Notes under the pieces: generated by a model
Databases searched by the model: none
Told to the model about the DNA's origin: nothing
What the model saw: only the letters and a program-made list of their open reading frames with translations
Translations under genes and position numbers: made by a program
Origin: Synechococcales cyanobacterium GL140_1_metabat_312
GTDB lineage: Bacteria; Cyanobacteriota; Cyanobacteriia; Leptolyngbyales; Leptolyngbyaceae
DNA: 64,000 bases
Direction of reading: 5' to 3'
Assembly: GCA_025351345.1 (NCBI GenBank)
Contig: JANXWB010000080.1
Span: 1 to 64,000 of the forward strand
Shown: piece by piece, positions 52,595 through 61,632 of the stretch
Numbering within the stretch: position 1 is the stretch's first letter
Layout of the letters: each line of letters opens with the position of its first letter

Positions 52595-53962
52595 CTACTT
52601 ACTCGCCATTGCCGGAATTTGGTCATTGGTGGGAACACTGGTCTCCGATAACCCGTAAGTCATAGTTTCATCGTCTGGCTGCAAAGAGGTGCGTGTAATA
52701 ATTCGTGAGCCTCGGTTTTTAGTGAAGTAATTCCAACCCCACTGAACCATGACCACCAATTTGCTGTCGAATTGAATTAGGAAGTAGATATGCACCACCA
52801 CCCAAGCCAACCAGGCGAAGAACCCGCCAAACTTGATGAAGCCTAGGTCTACCACCGCTTCATTGTCACCAATCACCGCCATGCTGCCAAGATCGGTGTA
52901 TTTGAAAGGTCTATCGAGGGCTTGACCGTTGGCCTGTTTGACCAATAGCTCAGCCATATATTCGCCTTGTTGCATGGCCACACCCGCCACACCAGGCAGC
53001 GGTTTATCCCCTTGGTGGGCAAAGTTGGAAAGGTCACCGATGACGAAGATTTCAGGATGATTTCGGACGCTGAGATCGGGTTCCACAATGACGCGACCAA
53101 CCCGATCGAGCGTTGCTCCCGCATGAGTTTCCAAAATTTTACCCATTTCTGATGCCTTCACACCAGCGGCCCAAAGAATGGTTTTTGCCAGGACATCATG
53201 ACTTTTGTCATCTTTTAGATAAGTAACTTGTCCATCCGTGACGTTGGTGACGCGGGTGCTGGTGCTGACGGTGACCCCAAGGCGGACGAGTCCAGCGTTG
53301 GCTTTGACAGACAGTTCGGGTGGATAGGGCGGTAGAACCCGATCGAGTCCTTCTAGTAGGAGAACTTGAGTCTCGGACGGATCAATTGATGCGAAGTCAT
53401 CCTTCATGGTTTTGTAGGCCAGTTCAGCGATCGCCCCCGCCATTTCTACACCAGCGGGTCCAGCACCGATGACGATGAATGTTAACCAAGCTTTTCGAGC
53501 GGCTGGGTCAGATTCTTTTTCGGCGGCTTCAAAGGCTGAGAAAATCCGACGGCGAATTTCAACGGCATCTTCCAAGGTTTTTAGCCCCGGCGCAACATCT
53601 TTCCATTGGTCATTGCCAAAGTAGTGGTGGCTGGCTCCGGTTGCGACTATTAGTTTATCGTAGTGAACGTCTTGGCTCAGGAGCTTGACGGTTTGGGTGA
53701 CGGGATCGATGTCTACGGCTTCATCCATCAGGACGCGTACATTTTTATGTTTGCTTACGATCGATCGCAAGGGTGCGGAGATGTGTGAGGGGGCGAGCGA
53801 TCCGGTGGCCACTTGGTAAAGCAAGGGCTGAAAGAGATGGAAGTTGCGTTTATCGATTAGGGTGACATCGACATCAGAACTTCCGAGGGCTTTGGCTGCA
53901 TAAAGACCGCCGAATCCTCCGCCGATGATGACGATCTGTTGCCGTTCTGATTGCTCTGCCAT
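52595..53962 (-). CDS. Type II NADH dehydrogenase (NDH-2)
   Basis: A 455-residue FAD-dependent NAD(P)H:quinone oxidoreductase. The first Rossmann motif is IVIIGGGFGGLYAAKALG near the N-terminus, the second (NAD) is FIVIGAGPAGVEMAGAIAEL, and FVIGDLSNF marks the second FAD contact. LLYQVATGSLAPSHI is typical of NDH-2. The C-terminal region includes a hydrophobic stretch, FFAWLAWVVVHIYFLIQFDS, for membrane contact. It may set the redox state of the plastoquinone pool. The frame extends upstream to a TTG at 54046, but the ATG at 53962 directly precedes the fold and is preferred. Confidence 0.92.
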   Translation of the reverse strand: MAEQSERQQIVIIGGGFGGLYAAKALGSSDVDVTLIDKRNFHLFQPLLYQVATGSLAPSHISAPLRSIVSKHKNVRVLMDEAVDIDPVTQTVKLLSQDVHYDKLIVATGASHHYFGNDQWKDVAPGLKTLEDAVEIRRRIFSAFEAAEKESDPAARKAWLTFIVIGAGPAGVEMAGAIAELAYKTMKDDFASIDPSETQVLLLEGLDRVLPPYPPELSVKANAGLVRLGVTVSTSTRVTNVTDGQVTYLKDDKSHDVLAKTILWAAGVKASEMGKILETHAGATLDRVGRVIVEPDLSVRNHPEIFVIGDLSNFAHQGDKPLPGVAGVAMQQGEYMAELLVKQANGQALDRPFKYTDLGSMAVIGDNEAVVDLGFIKFGGFFAWLAWVVVHIYFLIQFDSKLVVMVQWGWNYFTKNRGSRIITRTSLQPDDETMTYGLSETSVPTNDQIPAMASK

Positions 53963-54249
53963 GGTTAACCTGTCCGTTGGGATAAAGCTAAAAGTGTTAG
54001 CGGGATGTGTCTTACTCTTAGGATCAATAGGTTCATTGTTACCCAATGCAAGAAATTAAGAACTTCACTTTAGCGGATTTTTTAATATTACTCCTATGAT
54101 CTCGGTTCCTTTGTGAAAATCTGGTGAGTTTTGCGGAGTTCTGTCTGGAGAGCTAAGACGCTTGAAAGAATTGAACGGGTCACGATCGCGCTAAATTCAC
54201 TAAGTATTTGATGGTGATTACTTAGCGCGATTCGGTGCAGGTGGGTGGG

Positions 54250-54612
54250 CTACTGGACGATCGCTTCTGCTTCGATTTCGACAAATAGCGCGGGATCAAT
54301 TAGTCGGCTGACTTCAAGTATGACGGTTGCGGGTCGGATTTCACCGAAGACTTCGCCGTGGGCCTTGCCGACGCTTTCCCAGTCGTCGATGTTGGTGAGG
54401 TAGATGCGGGTTTTGACGACATCGTTGAGGCTTGCTCCAGCTTCGGCGAGAACGTCTTTCATTGTCTTAAGAATGCCAATAGTTTGTTCGTAGGCGTTGC
54501 TGCCAGGAGCGGTGGTGCCGGAAATTTGGATATTAGATCCGACGCGGACAGCGCGGGAATATCCAATGAGGAGTTCCCATTTTGAGCCTGTAGAAATATT
54601 TTGTCTTGTCAT
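54250..54612 (-). CDS. ridA: RidA-family reactive-imine deaminase
   Basis: A 120-residue Rid-family protein. Such proteins hydrolyse reactive 2-aminoacrylate-type imines released by PLP enzymes. Recognisable parts are YSRAVRVGSNIQISGTTAPG, QTIGILKTMKDVLAEAGASL, DVVKTRIYLTNIDDW and FGEIRPATVILEVSRLIDPA. The Arg that contacts the carboxylate in RidA appears to be present in VKTRIYLTN. The C-terminus LFVEIEAEAIVQ is standard. Members outside the RidA subgroup have other roles, so the exact activity is uncertain. Confidence 0.9.
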   Translation of the reverse strand: MTRQNISTGSKWELLIGYSRAVRVGSNIQISGTTAPGSNAYEQTIGILKTMKDVLAEAGASLNDVVKTRIYLTNIDDWESVGKAHGEVFGEIRPATVILEVSRLIDPALFVEIEAEAIVQ

Positions 54613-54879
54613 TATTTTAGTCTGTGGTTCTAGAGGTATACGGTTAAATCACCTTTTTGATTATGATTGGGATTGATTTCTTTCACAACTGTAGAAACGG
54701 ATGCTCCGAGAAGATGAAGTTCCGATCGGAGCACGTCTGTCTTACGGGGAATTTTATTTATCGGTTTATAACTCTTACTTAAATCGATCATTGCCATATA
54801 ATTTAGTAAAAAAGCAAGACCATTAAAAACCTCCTAGATTTAGGAAGTTTTAAACTTGATTTAAATCAAATATTAAAAG

Positions 54880-55190
54880 TTGCCGTTAGTGGCGTTTGCT
54901 TTGACTAGCCAATCGCTCACGGTAGCAATATTAATAGAACCCAATTCACCTTCAGCACTAGTATTAATACTTTGTCCTTAATCCTGGCCCTAGATAAACC
55001 CTCAACAGCAGATTTTGAGCCGTGATAGAGGATACAGAGGGGAAGTGTTATGTTGCGTAGCGATTACATTCCAGCCCTTTTCCTGAAAGTATTTCGCAGT
55101 TACTTTGCCAATACCGCTACTGGCTCCCGTGGTCAAAATTGTCGGCTCATATTCCAGCTCTAATGTCGTTTCTAGAATTAGGCACCAACT
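54880..55190 (-). pseudogene. Decayed short-chain dehydrogenase/reductase
   Basis: The minus-strand translation gives the SDR cofactor motif TGASSGIGKVTAKYF, then QEKGWNVIATQHN. About 100 bp later, in another frame, SKSAVEGLSRARIKD matches the Lys-containing helix that normally lies about 140 residues downstream. Most of the domain is thus deleted and the reading frame is broken. The surrounding 54613-55459 region contains no other supported gene. Confidence 0.65.
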
Positions 55191-55459
55191 CAGTTATTAA
55201 ATTTAAGCAGATAGTCAATCTACTGGAGTTCAAACCCCTCAATGACAAGTGCAACAGCCGCCAAGATTATTGCAATTCGTGCCATTTCGCCATTCAGTGA
55301 ACTATTCGATCGTAGACCACCCTGGTTACAGCAAATAACGCTAGAAACGACCTATCTTTGCAACAAATCCACGCTTTCCAATAGATCAATTTTAAATTGT
55401 TAGGTTAATTATGCTGCTTTCCAATAATTTGTAATATTCATATCTTAATAATCATGACA

Positions 55460-55939
55460 TTAGGCTTGATTTGCAAGCTCCTTTATTTTATTATCGTTAT
55501 AAGATACTTTGTTTGCTGAAACTGTTACGGCCCCCTGTGTTACTAATAATCTAAAAGCTTCTGCGGCGGCTCCAGGAGAATCTTGGAACTTACTTTTAAT
55601 GCTATTAAGTAGAGTATCTTTTTTAGTTGGTCTATGTTTACTGCATGTAATGAGATGCATACAATACATTTTAATTGGTGAGATCGAAACTATAGCTTCA
55701 GTTTTATTTTTTGTAGCTTCAGCTGTAGTTTTGACGGCTTGAGTAGTTTCCTTTTCTTCTTTTTTGTTACCCATACGTTCAGCAGAACGTCCTTGGCTTT
55801 TCAGTAAATTTACAACATGATCTAAGTCAGTATCATTTGAAATAATTACAAAATGTGTTTCTTTGTGCGATTGTTGCATTAAGACTCCAGCAAAAAAGCA
55901 AATACCAAAATCTGCCGCGTTTTTACCACCAGTTGTCAT
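55460..55939 (-). CDS. PIN-like protein, distal part of a split gene
   Basis: A 159-residue frame that continues a PIN/NYN-like domain begun in the preceding frame. GGKNAADFGICFFAGVLMQQ and THFVIISNDTDLDHVVNLL are the later acidic motifs of this nuclease fold (Asp in NAADF, SNDTDLD). A basic linker, KKEEKETTQAVKTTAEATKN, leads to a C-terminal region (TLLNSIKSKFQDSPGAAAEA, FRLLVTQGAVTV) that looks like a winged helix. The ATG at 55939 overlaps the stop of the upstream frame as ATGA. It may be a translationally coupled second polypeptide or the result of a frameshift mutation. Confidence 0.6.
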   Translation of the reverse strand: MTTGGKNAADFGICFFAGVLMQQSHKETHFVIISNDTDLDHVVNLLKSQGRSAERMGNKKEEKETTQAVKTTAEATKNKTEAIVSISPIKMYCMHLITCSKHRPTKKDTLLNSIKSKFQDSPGAAAEAFRLLVTQGAVTVSANKVSYNDNKIKELANQA

Positions 55940-56160
55940 CTTAAAAATTTTAACTTATTTGAACTCACCGTTACACTTAACGGTATAAGCCAATCAAGAG
56001 GTATTTTTACGCCAGTCTGTGCATAACAAATCACAACTTGTGAGAATTGTTCCAATTTTTCTTGTAGCTGATAAATCTGGTCAGGACAATTTTCTAAGTC
56101 AATTAACAGTATTCTACCTGCATCATCATTTTTATGAGTATTTTGATTGTTCTCAAGCAT
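55936..56160 (-). CDS. PIN-like protein, proximal part of a split gene
   Basis: A 74-residue frame giving the start of a PIN/NYN-like nuclease domain: ILLIDLENCPDQI supplies the first catalytic Asp, QVVICYAQTGVKIPLDWLIP the second strand, and the frame then stops at TGA after KLKFLR. A one-base backward shift at the A4T5 run would fuse it to the downstream frame (KIFKMTTGGKNAADF), giving one protein of about 233 residues with a normal domain order. No transport or toxin-partner gene is adjacent. Together with the distal part this is probably one gene with a frameshift. Confidence 0.6.
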   Translation of the reverse strand: MLENNQNTHKNDDAGRILLIDLENCPDQIYQLQEKLEQFSQVVICYAQTGVKIPLDWLIPLSVTVSSNKLKFLR

Positions 56161-56218
56161 CGTTCTTCATAAATATGAGATTAATAAATAAGCCGCCAAT
56201 CGACCTACGATCGTAAAA

Positions 56219-56252
56219 CTAAAAAATGTGGCCCTCAAAGAGAGGGCTAAAA
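56219..56252 (-). terminator. Terminator after the 108-residue gene
   Basis: On the minus strand AGCCCTC-TCTTT-GAGGGCC is followed by ACATTTTTT. Confidence 0.8.
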
Positions 56253-56254
56253 TA

Positions 56255-56581
56255 CTAAACAGCAGCGAGCAATTGCAATAATGGATCAAGAGTGTTGATT
56301 TTGATGTCTGTCACAACCTCTTCCTCTCCTAAGGCGCAGTCATACACAACATAAGTCCAGATTCCTGGATTACCAGCTTCAGCACTTTCTCCTTCATAAA
56401 AAGTGTATGTACCATCGTCCTCATGCTCAAAGTAGGCCGAATAGATATCGTCCCACTCACAATCCGAGTTCTCAAGGGTCTCTCTAATATTGGCTAAAAC
56501 TCCAGCAATATGATGAGGCTGCGATTCTACCTGTACAAGGCGCTCTTCTTCCCAAACAAAATTGTGTAATTCAATAGACAC
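56255..56581 (-). CDS. Small acidic conserved protein
   Basis: A 108-residue acidic protein (SIELHNFVWEEERLVQVESQ, EWDDIYSAYFEHEDDGTYTF, GIWTYVVYDCALGEEEVVTD) of unrecognised function. The composition is mixed alpha/beta with no transmembrane segment. GAGAGGTAA precedes the ATG, giving a clear ribosome-binding site. It has its own terminator and is likely monocistronic. It looks like a conserved cyanobacterial hypothetical rather than a random frame. Confidence 0.65.
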   Translation of the reverse strand: MSIELHNFVWEEERLVQVESQPHHIAGVLANIRETLENSDCEWDDIYSAYFEHEDDGTYTFYEGESAEAGNPGIWTYVVYDCALGEEEVVTDIKINTLDPLLQLLAAV

Positions 56582-56696
56582 TACAATTTACCTCTCGGCA
56601 TTAACTTAATGGTTATAGAACTGAATCTAGCGATAGTGTACCCACAAAATCCGATCGCCTCTTTACTACAGCCCAAGTCCGATCGTTAACAGCATA

Positions 56697-56727
56697 AAAA
56701 AAGAGAGGACTAATCCTCTCCCATTCA
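56697..56727 (-). terminator. Terminator of the atpB-atpC operon
   Basis: On the minus strand GGGAGAGGA-TTAG-TCCTCTC is followed by TTTTTTT, shortly after the atpC stop. Confidence 0.92.
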
Positions 56728-56757
56728 AATTGCAATCAGAAATCAAATTGAATTAAA

Positions 56758-57168
56758 CTAAGCATTTCCGCCCGCCGCTTGAACTCTTGCTCTAGCACGT
56801 TTATATTGCTGAGTTGCTAAAATTAATTCAGGACGATCGGTACCATTTTGAGCCTTAGTGAATCGAGCTTCAGCCGTATTTAAAACAGCTTTTGCATCTT
56901 CCAAATTGATACCTACACCAGGTTCAGCATCATTCACCAACACCGTTACTTCGCTATTCTCAACTTCCGCAAACCCGCCCATCAATGCAATGGAAGTCCA
57001 TTCATTATTCGCACGGACGCGCAATACACCTGTTTCAAGCGCAGTCAACATAGGAGCATGACCGGACAGAATTCCCATCTGACCCGTTGTACTCGGTAGA
57101 ATCACTTCATCAGCAGGTGCATTCCACACGGTTTTATCCGGTGCAATCACACGAACAGTCAATGTCAT
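56758..57168 (-). CDS. atpC: ATP synthase subunit epsilon
   Basis: A 136-residue F1 epsilon subunit that links gamma to the c-ring and regulates hydrolysis. Typical parts are [50 protein letters not shown], and a C-terminal two-helix region ([20 protein letters not shown]). In cyanobacteria atpB and atpC (called atpE in some schemes) form a unit separate from the main atp operon, as seen here. Confidence 0.98.
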   Translation of the reverse strand: MTLTVRVIAPDKTVWNAPADEVILPSTTGQMGILSGHAPMLTALETGVLRVRANNEWTSIALMGGFAEVENSEVTVLVNDAEPGVGINLEDAKAVLNTAEARFTKAQNGTDRPELILATQQYKRARARVQAAGGNA

Positions 57169-57196
57169 ATAAATCTCCTGTTTATAAACGAATTAA

Positions 57197-57238
57197 GAAA
57201 AAACAGTGAAGTTAAAGCCTAAACTCTAACTTCACCAT
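57197..57238 (-). terminator. Terminator-like hairpin between atpB and atpC
   Basis: On the minus strand GTGAAGTTA-N12-TAACTTCAC is followed by TGTTTTTTC in the 101-bp spacer. It could attenuate atpC expression relative to atpB or stabilise the atpB mRNA end. Confidence 0.6.
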
Positions 57239-57269
57239 TTACCCTTCGGCATTCACCATTCTCGATGGC

Positions 57270-59137
<1,868 letters not shown>

Positions 59138-59785
59138 ATGGCTCAAAATATGGCCTCGCTGCCCTTTGTGTTCAAACAGGTATTTAAACAGGCCGTCACC
59201 TCGATCGTTCTTGCGGGCGGACAAAGCAAACGGATGGGCCGAGATAAAGCATTGTTGGAACTAGATGGAACTCCATTACTCACCCGCACTTGTAACTCAG
59301 CCTTGACTGTGAGCAATATTGTTTATGTTGTGAGTAGCCGAGACTACGTTGGGGTAATTCCTGAAGGCTGCGATCGGATTGACGATGGGGTTCTCAATGG
59401 TCCGCTCTATGCATTTGCCGAAGCCTTAAATCAAATCGGCGACAAACTGCAAACCAATTGGATTTTGTTATTGTCTTGTGATTTACCTTATTTAGATTCT
59501 GACACTATCAACCAATGGATTTTGCAATTAGATCAAGTCCCAGACGATGCGATCGCCTATCTCGCGAAAAACCAAGCGGGATTCTCTGAGGTTCTCTGTG
59601 GGTTTTATCGGATTGAATGTAAATCTTCACTAATTGAATATATCAATCAGGGCGGACGATCGTTTCAACGGTGGCTAAGTTCTCAAAATGTTGCAGAACT
59701 CCATTGGGACGATCGAACTATATTTTTTAACTGCAATACATTAGAGGAATGGAATGTCGTTAATCACATCACCGAAACCCAGTAA
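59138..59785 (+). CDS. mobA: Molybdenum cofactor guanylyltransferase
   Basis: A 215-residue MobA-type nucleotidyltransferase that links GMP to molybdopterin to form the bis-MGD precursor, used for example by nitrate reductase. The nucleotide-binding signature is IVLAGGQSKRMGRDKALLEL (near residues 22-41), followed by VVSSRDYVGVIPEGCDRIDD, GVLNGPLYAFAEAL and LLLSCDLPYLDSDTI with a metal-binding Asp. The C-terminal 60 residues are divergent. Its 3' end overlaps the convergent muramidase gene by 22 bp. A tandem repeat lies directly before the start. Confidence 0.9.
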   Translation: MAQNMASLPFVFKQVFKQAVTSIVLAGGQSKRMGRDKALLELDGTPLLTRTCNSALTVSNIVYVVSSRDYVGVIPEGCDRIDDGVLNGPLYAFAEALNQIGDKLQTNWILLLSCDLPYLDSDTINQWILQLDQVPDDAIAYLAKNQAGFSEVLCGFYRIECKSSLIEYINQGGRSFQRWLSSQNVAELHWDDRTIFFNCNTLEEWNVVNHITETQ

Positions 59786-61494
59786 TTATAAGAATCCTGG
59801 AGCTTTTCATCATAGGCATTCGCACGATAACTTTCGCCATTGTATCCCCGTGCAAAGGTGGCCCAATCTCGACGAATTAAGGCCCGATCGAGTCCATTGG
59901 ATTTAATAAAATTGAACATTGCCATGAGCTGTTTACCTTCGCTCACATGCATATCTCGAACAAAAGTTTCCACATCCCCGTAGCCTGCGGCCTTGTAGTT
60001 AAACCCCATGACTTGACCTAATCCCCAAGATGCAGACTTCATTGCGGCAGCCCGATCGAGCGTGCAGGCTAAATACAGTCGATCCCATTCGCCAACGCCG
60101 CCAATGTAGAGATTGCGATTCCAAACTGGGCTAGAAATTGACGGGTAATCATCATCGTAATCATCGTTGGTTAAATCGCCAAACCAATGCGCTTCAAATA
60201 GAATCTTCGGACGACCATCGCTATAAAAACCTGATCCCGCCGCTTCGACAGAGACAACTGCACGGACCGCAGCAACCTCACACCCAATAGCATTAGCAAC
60301 GGCTTGATAATCCGCCATAGCGAGTTTGGGGGGCGCAGGCAAGACTAATGGAATCCCAGGAATTTCGGGTTCCACTAGGAGTTTGGCCGATCGGACCGAT
60401 AGGGTTTTGTTGTCGAGTTTGTAGGCAAGAGAAAACCGATCGTAAAATTTCTGACTCAGTGGACCCCATTGTCCATCCGCTGTCCCGATGTCATATCCTA
60501 TGGCTGACAGAGAGAACTGGATTTCTTTAGCGAGATTAAGGCTAGTGACAATTTGAGCGATCGGGAAATCTCTTGTACCTTGGGATATAAGACGTAGATT
60601 GGCTGGGAGTGCTGGGGCCGGAACGATCGGATATTTAGGCATGACATCTTTAGGAATCACAACAGGCGGCATTGTGAGCAATTTAGTCGCGGCAGCAGGA
60701 GAAATTTGATTGGGTTCAAACTTAAACGCTTTTGCAAACGCACTATAGGATGAATCAGTTTTATCTCCCCAATCGCCATCAGCTACCCCCGGCGTTTGTC
60801 CCCAAACCGTTAGGCGTTGCTGCACTTCTTTGGTAAATGTTGCATTAGATTTCAGAGAAGCGATCGGCCAACTGGTGGTTTGATCGGCCAACGCTTTAAG
60901 GGTGGTAGGTGCGATCGGCTCTACAACAACGGGTGGTGGAACGACGACTTTCGGCGGGGTTGGATTGGACAGCAATTGCTGAGCGGCGGCGGGAGAGAGT
61001 TCTGTATCTTTGAATGAATAGGCTTTAGCAAAGGCAGCATAGGCTCGTTGGGACGTTGGTCCCCAATCTCCATCGGGCGCACCGACATCATAGTTCCAAA
61101 TTTTGAGACGACGCTGAATATCTAAGGCAAGCGACACATTATCAACAAGGTTTGCGATCGGCCAAGTGATCAACTGCGCGCCCACGTCCCGGAGCATCTT
61201 CGGCATCACAGGTTTTGGCGCTGGGGTGACGGGTGGGGTCGCGATCGGTGGGGTCACATTTTTGAGGAGTTGACGGGCGGCAGCTGGAGATAATTCGCGA
61301 TCGTCAAACCTATACATCTTCGCAAACGCGCCATAAGCCCGCTGAGTTGTCGGTCCCCAGTCTCCATCGGGAGTTCCCACATCGTAGCCCCAAGCTTTAA
61401 GCCGACGCTGAATCTCTAACGTAAGTGGCACATCATCACTCACGTCGCCGATCGTCCAGGAGTCTGAATTGAGTCCGATATTGATGAGAGTCAT
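59764..61494 (-). CDS. N-acetylmuramidase with four PGB-like repeats
   Basis: A 576-residue protein. Four repeats of about 80 residues, each with (D/I)Q-R-L, PDGDWG or DGQWG and S-(P/V)-x2-A-x2-LL, are joined by Pro-rich linkers (TPPIATPPVTPAPKPVMP). Repeats 1-3 end SPAAAxxLL, while repeat 4 is more divergent. The C-terminal domain (about 390-576) matches the N-acetylmuramidase family (PF11860): ILFEAHWFG with the catalytic Glu, SASWGLGQVMGFNYKAAGY, and WATFARGYNGESYRANAYDE. No signal peptide is visible. The frame extends to a TTG at 61587, but the ATG at 61494 (MTLINIGLN) begins the first repeat and is preferred. It overlaps mobA at its 3' end. Confidence 0.88.
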   Translation of the reverse strand: MTLINIGLNSDSWTIGDVSDDVPLTLEIQRRLKAWGYDVGTPDGDWGPTTQRAYGAFAKMYRFDDRELSPAAARQLLKNVTPPIATPPVTPAPKPVMPKMLRDVGAQLITWPIANLVDNVSLALDIQRRLKIWNYDVGAPDGDWGPTSQRAYAAFAKAYSFKDTELSPAAAQQLLSNPTPPKVVVPPPVVVEPIAPTTLKALADQTTSWPIASLKSNATFTKEVQQRLTVWGQTPGVADGDWGDKTDSSYSAFAKAFKFEPNQISPAAATKLLTMPPVVIPKDVMPKYPIVPAPALPANLRLISQGTRDFPIAQIVTSLNLAKEIQFSLSAIGYDIGTADGQWGPLSQKFYDRFSLAYKLDNKTLSVRSAKLLVEPEIPGIPLVLPAPPKLAMADYQAVANAIGCEVAAVRAVVSVEAAGSGFYSDGRPKILFEAHWFGDLTNDDYDDDYPSISSPVWNRNLYIGGVGEWDRLYLACTLDRAAAMKSASWGLGQVMGFNYKAAGYGDVETFVRDMHVSEGKQLMAMFNFIKSNGLDRALIRRDWATFARGYNGESYRANAYDEKLQDSYNYWVSVM

Positions 61495-61632
61495 GGGCTT
61501 AAGCTGAAGATGCAAGGGGTAACAGGGTCTATCGTATCTAAAAAATCCCCCGTGGAACAGAAATCTGAACCTCGGGTTGATTAACAATTGCTACAGAGTT
61601 ACGGTGCTACCAAATTAGGGATAGCACTACGA

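Noticed and set aside
55930-55945. Programmed -1 frameshift in the PIN-like gene
   Set aside because: The A4T5 run does not form a proper X-XXY-YYZ heptamer in the zero frame. Mutation or coupling is simpler, so programmed shifting is not claimed.
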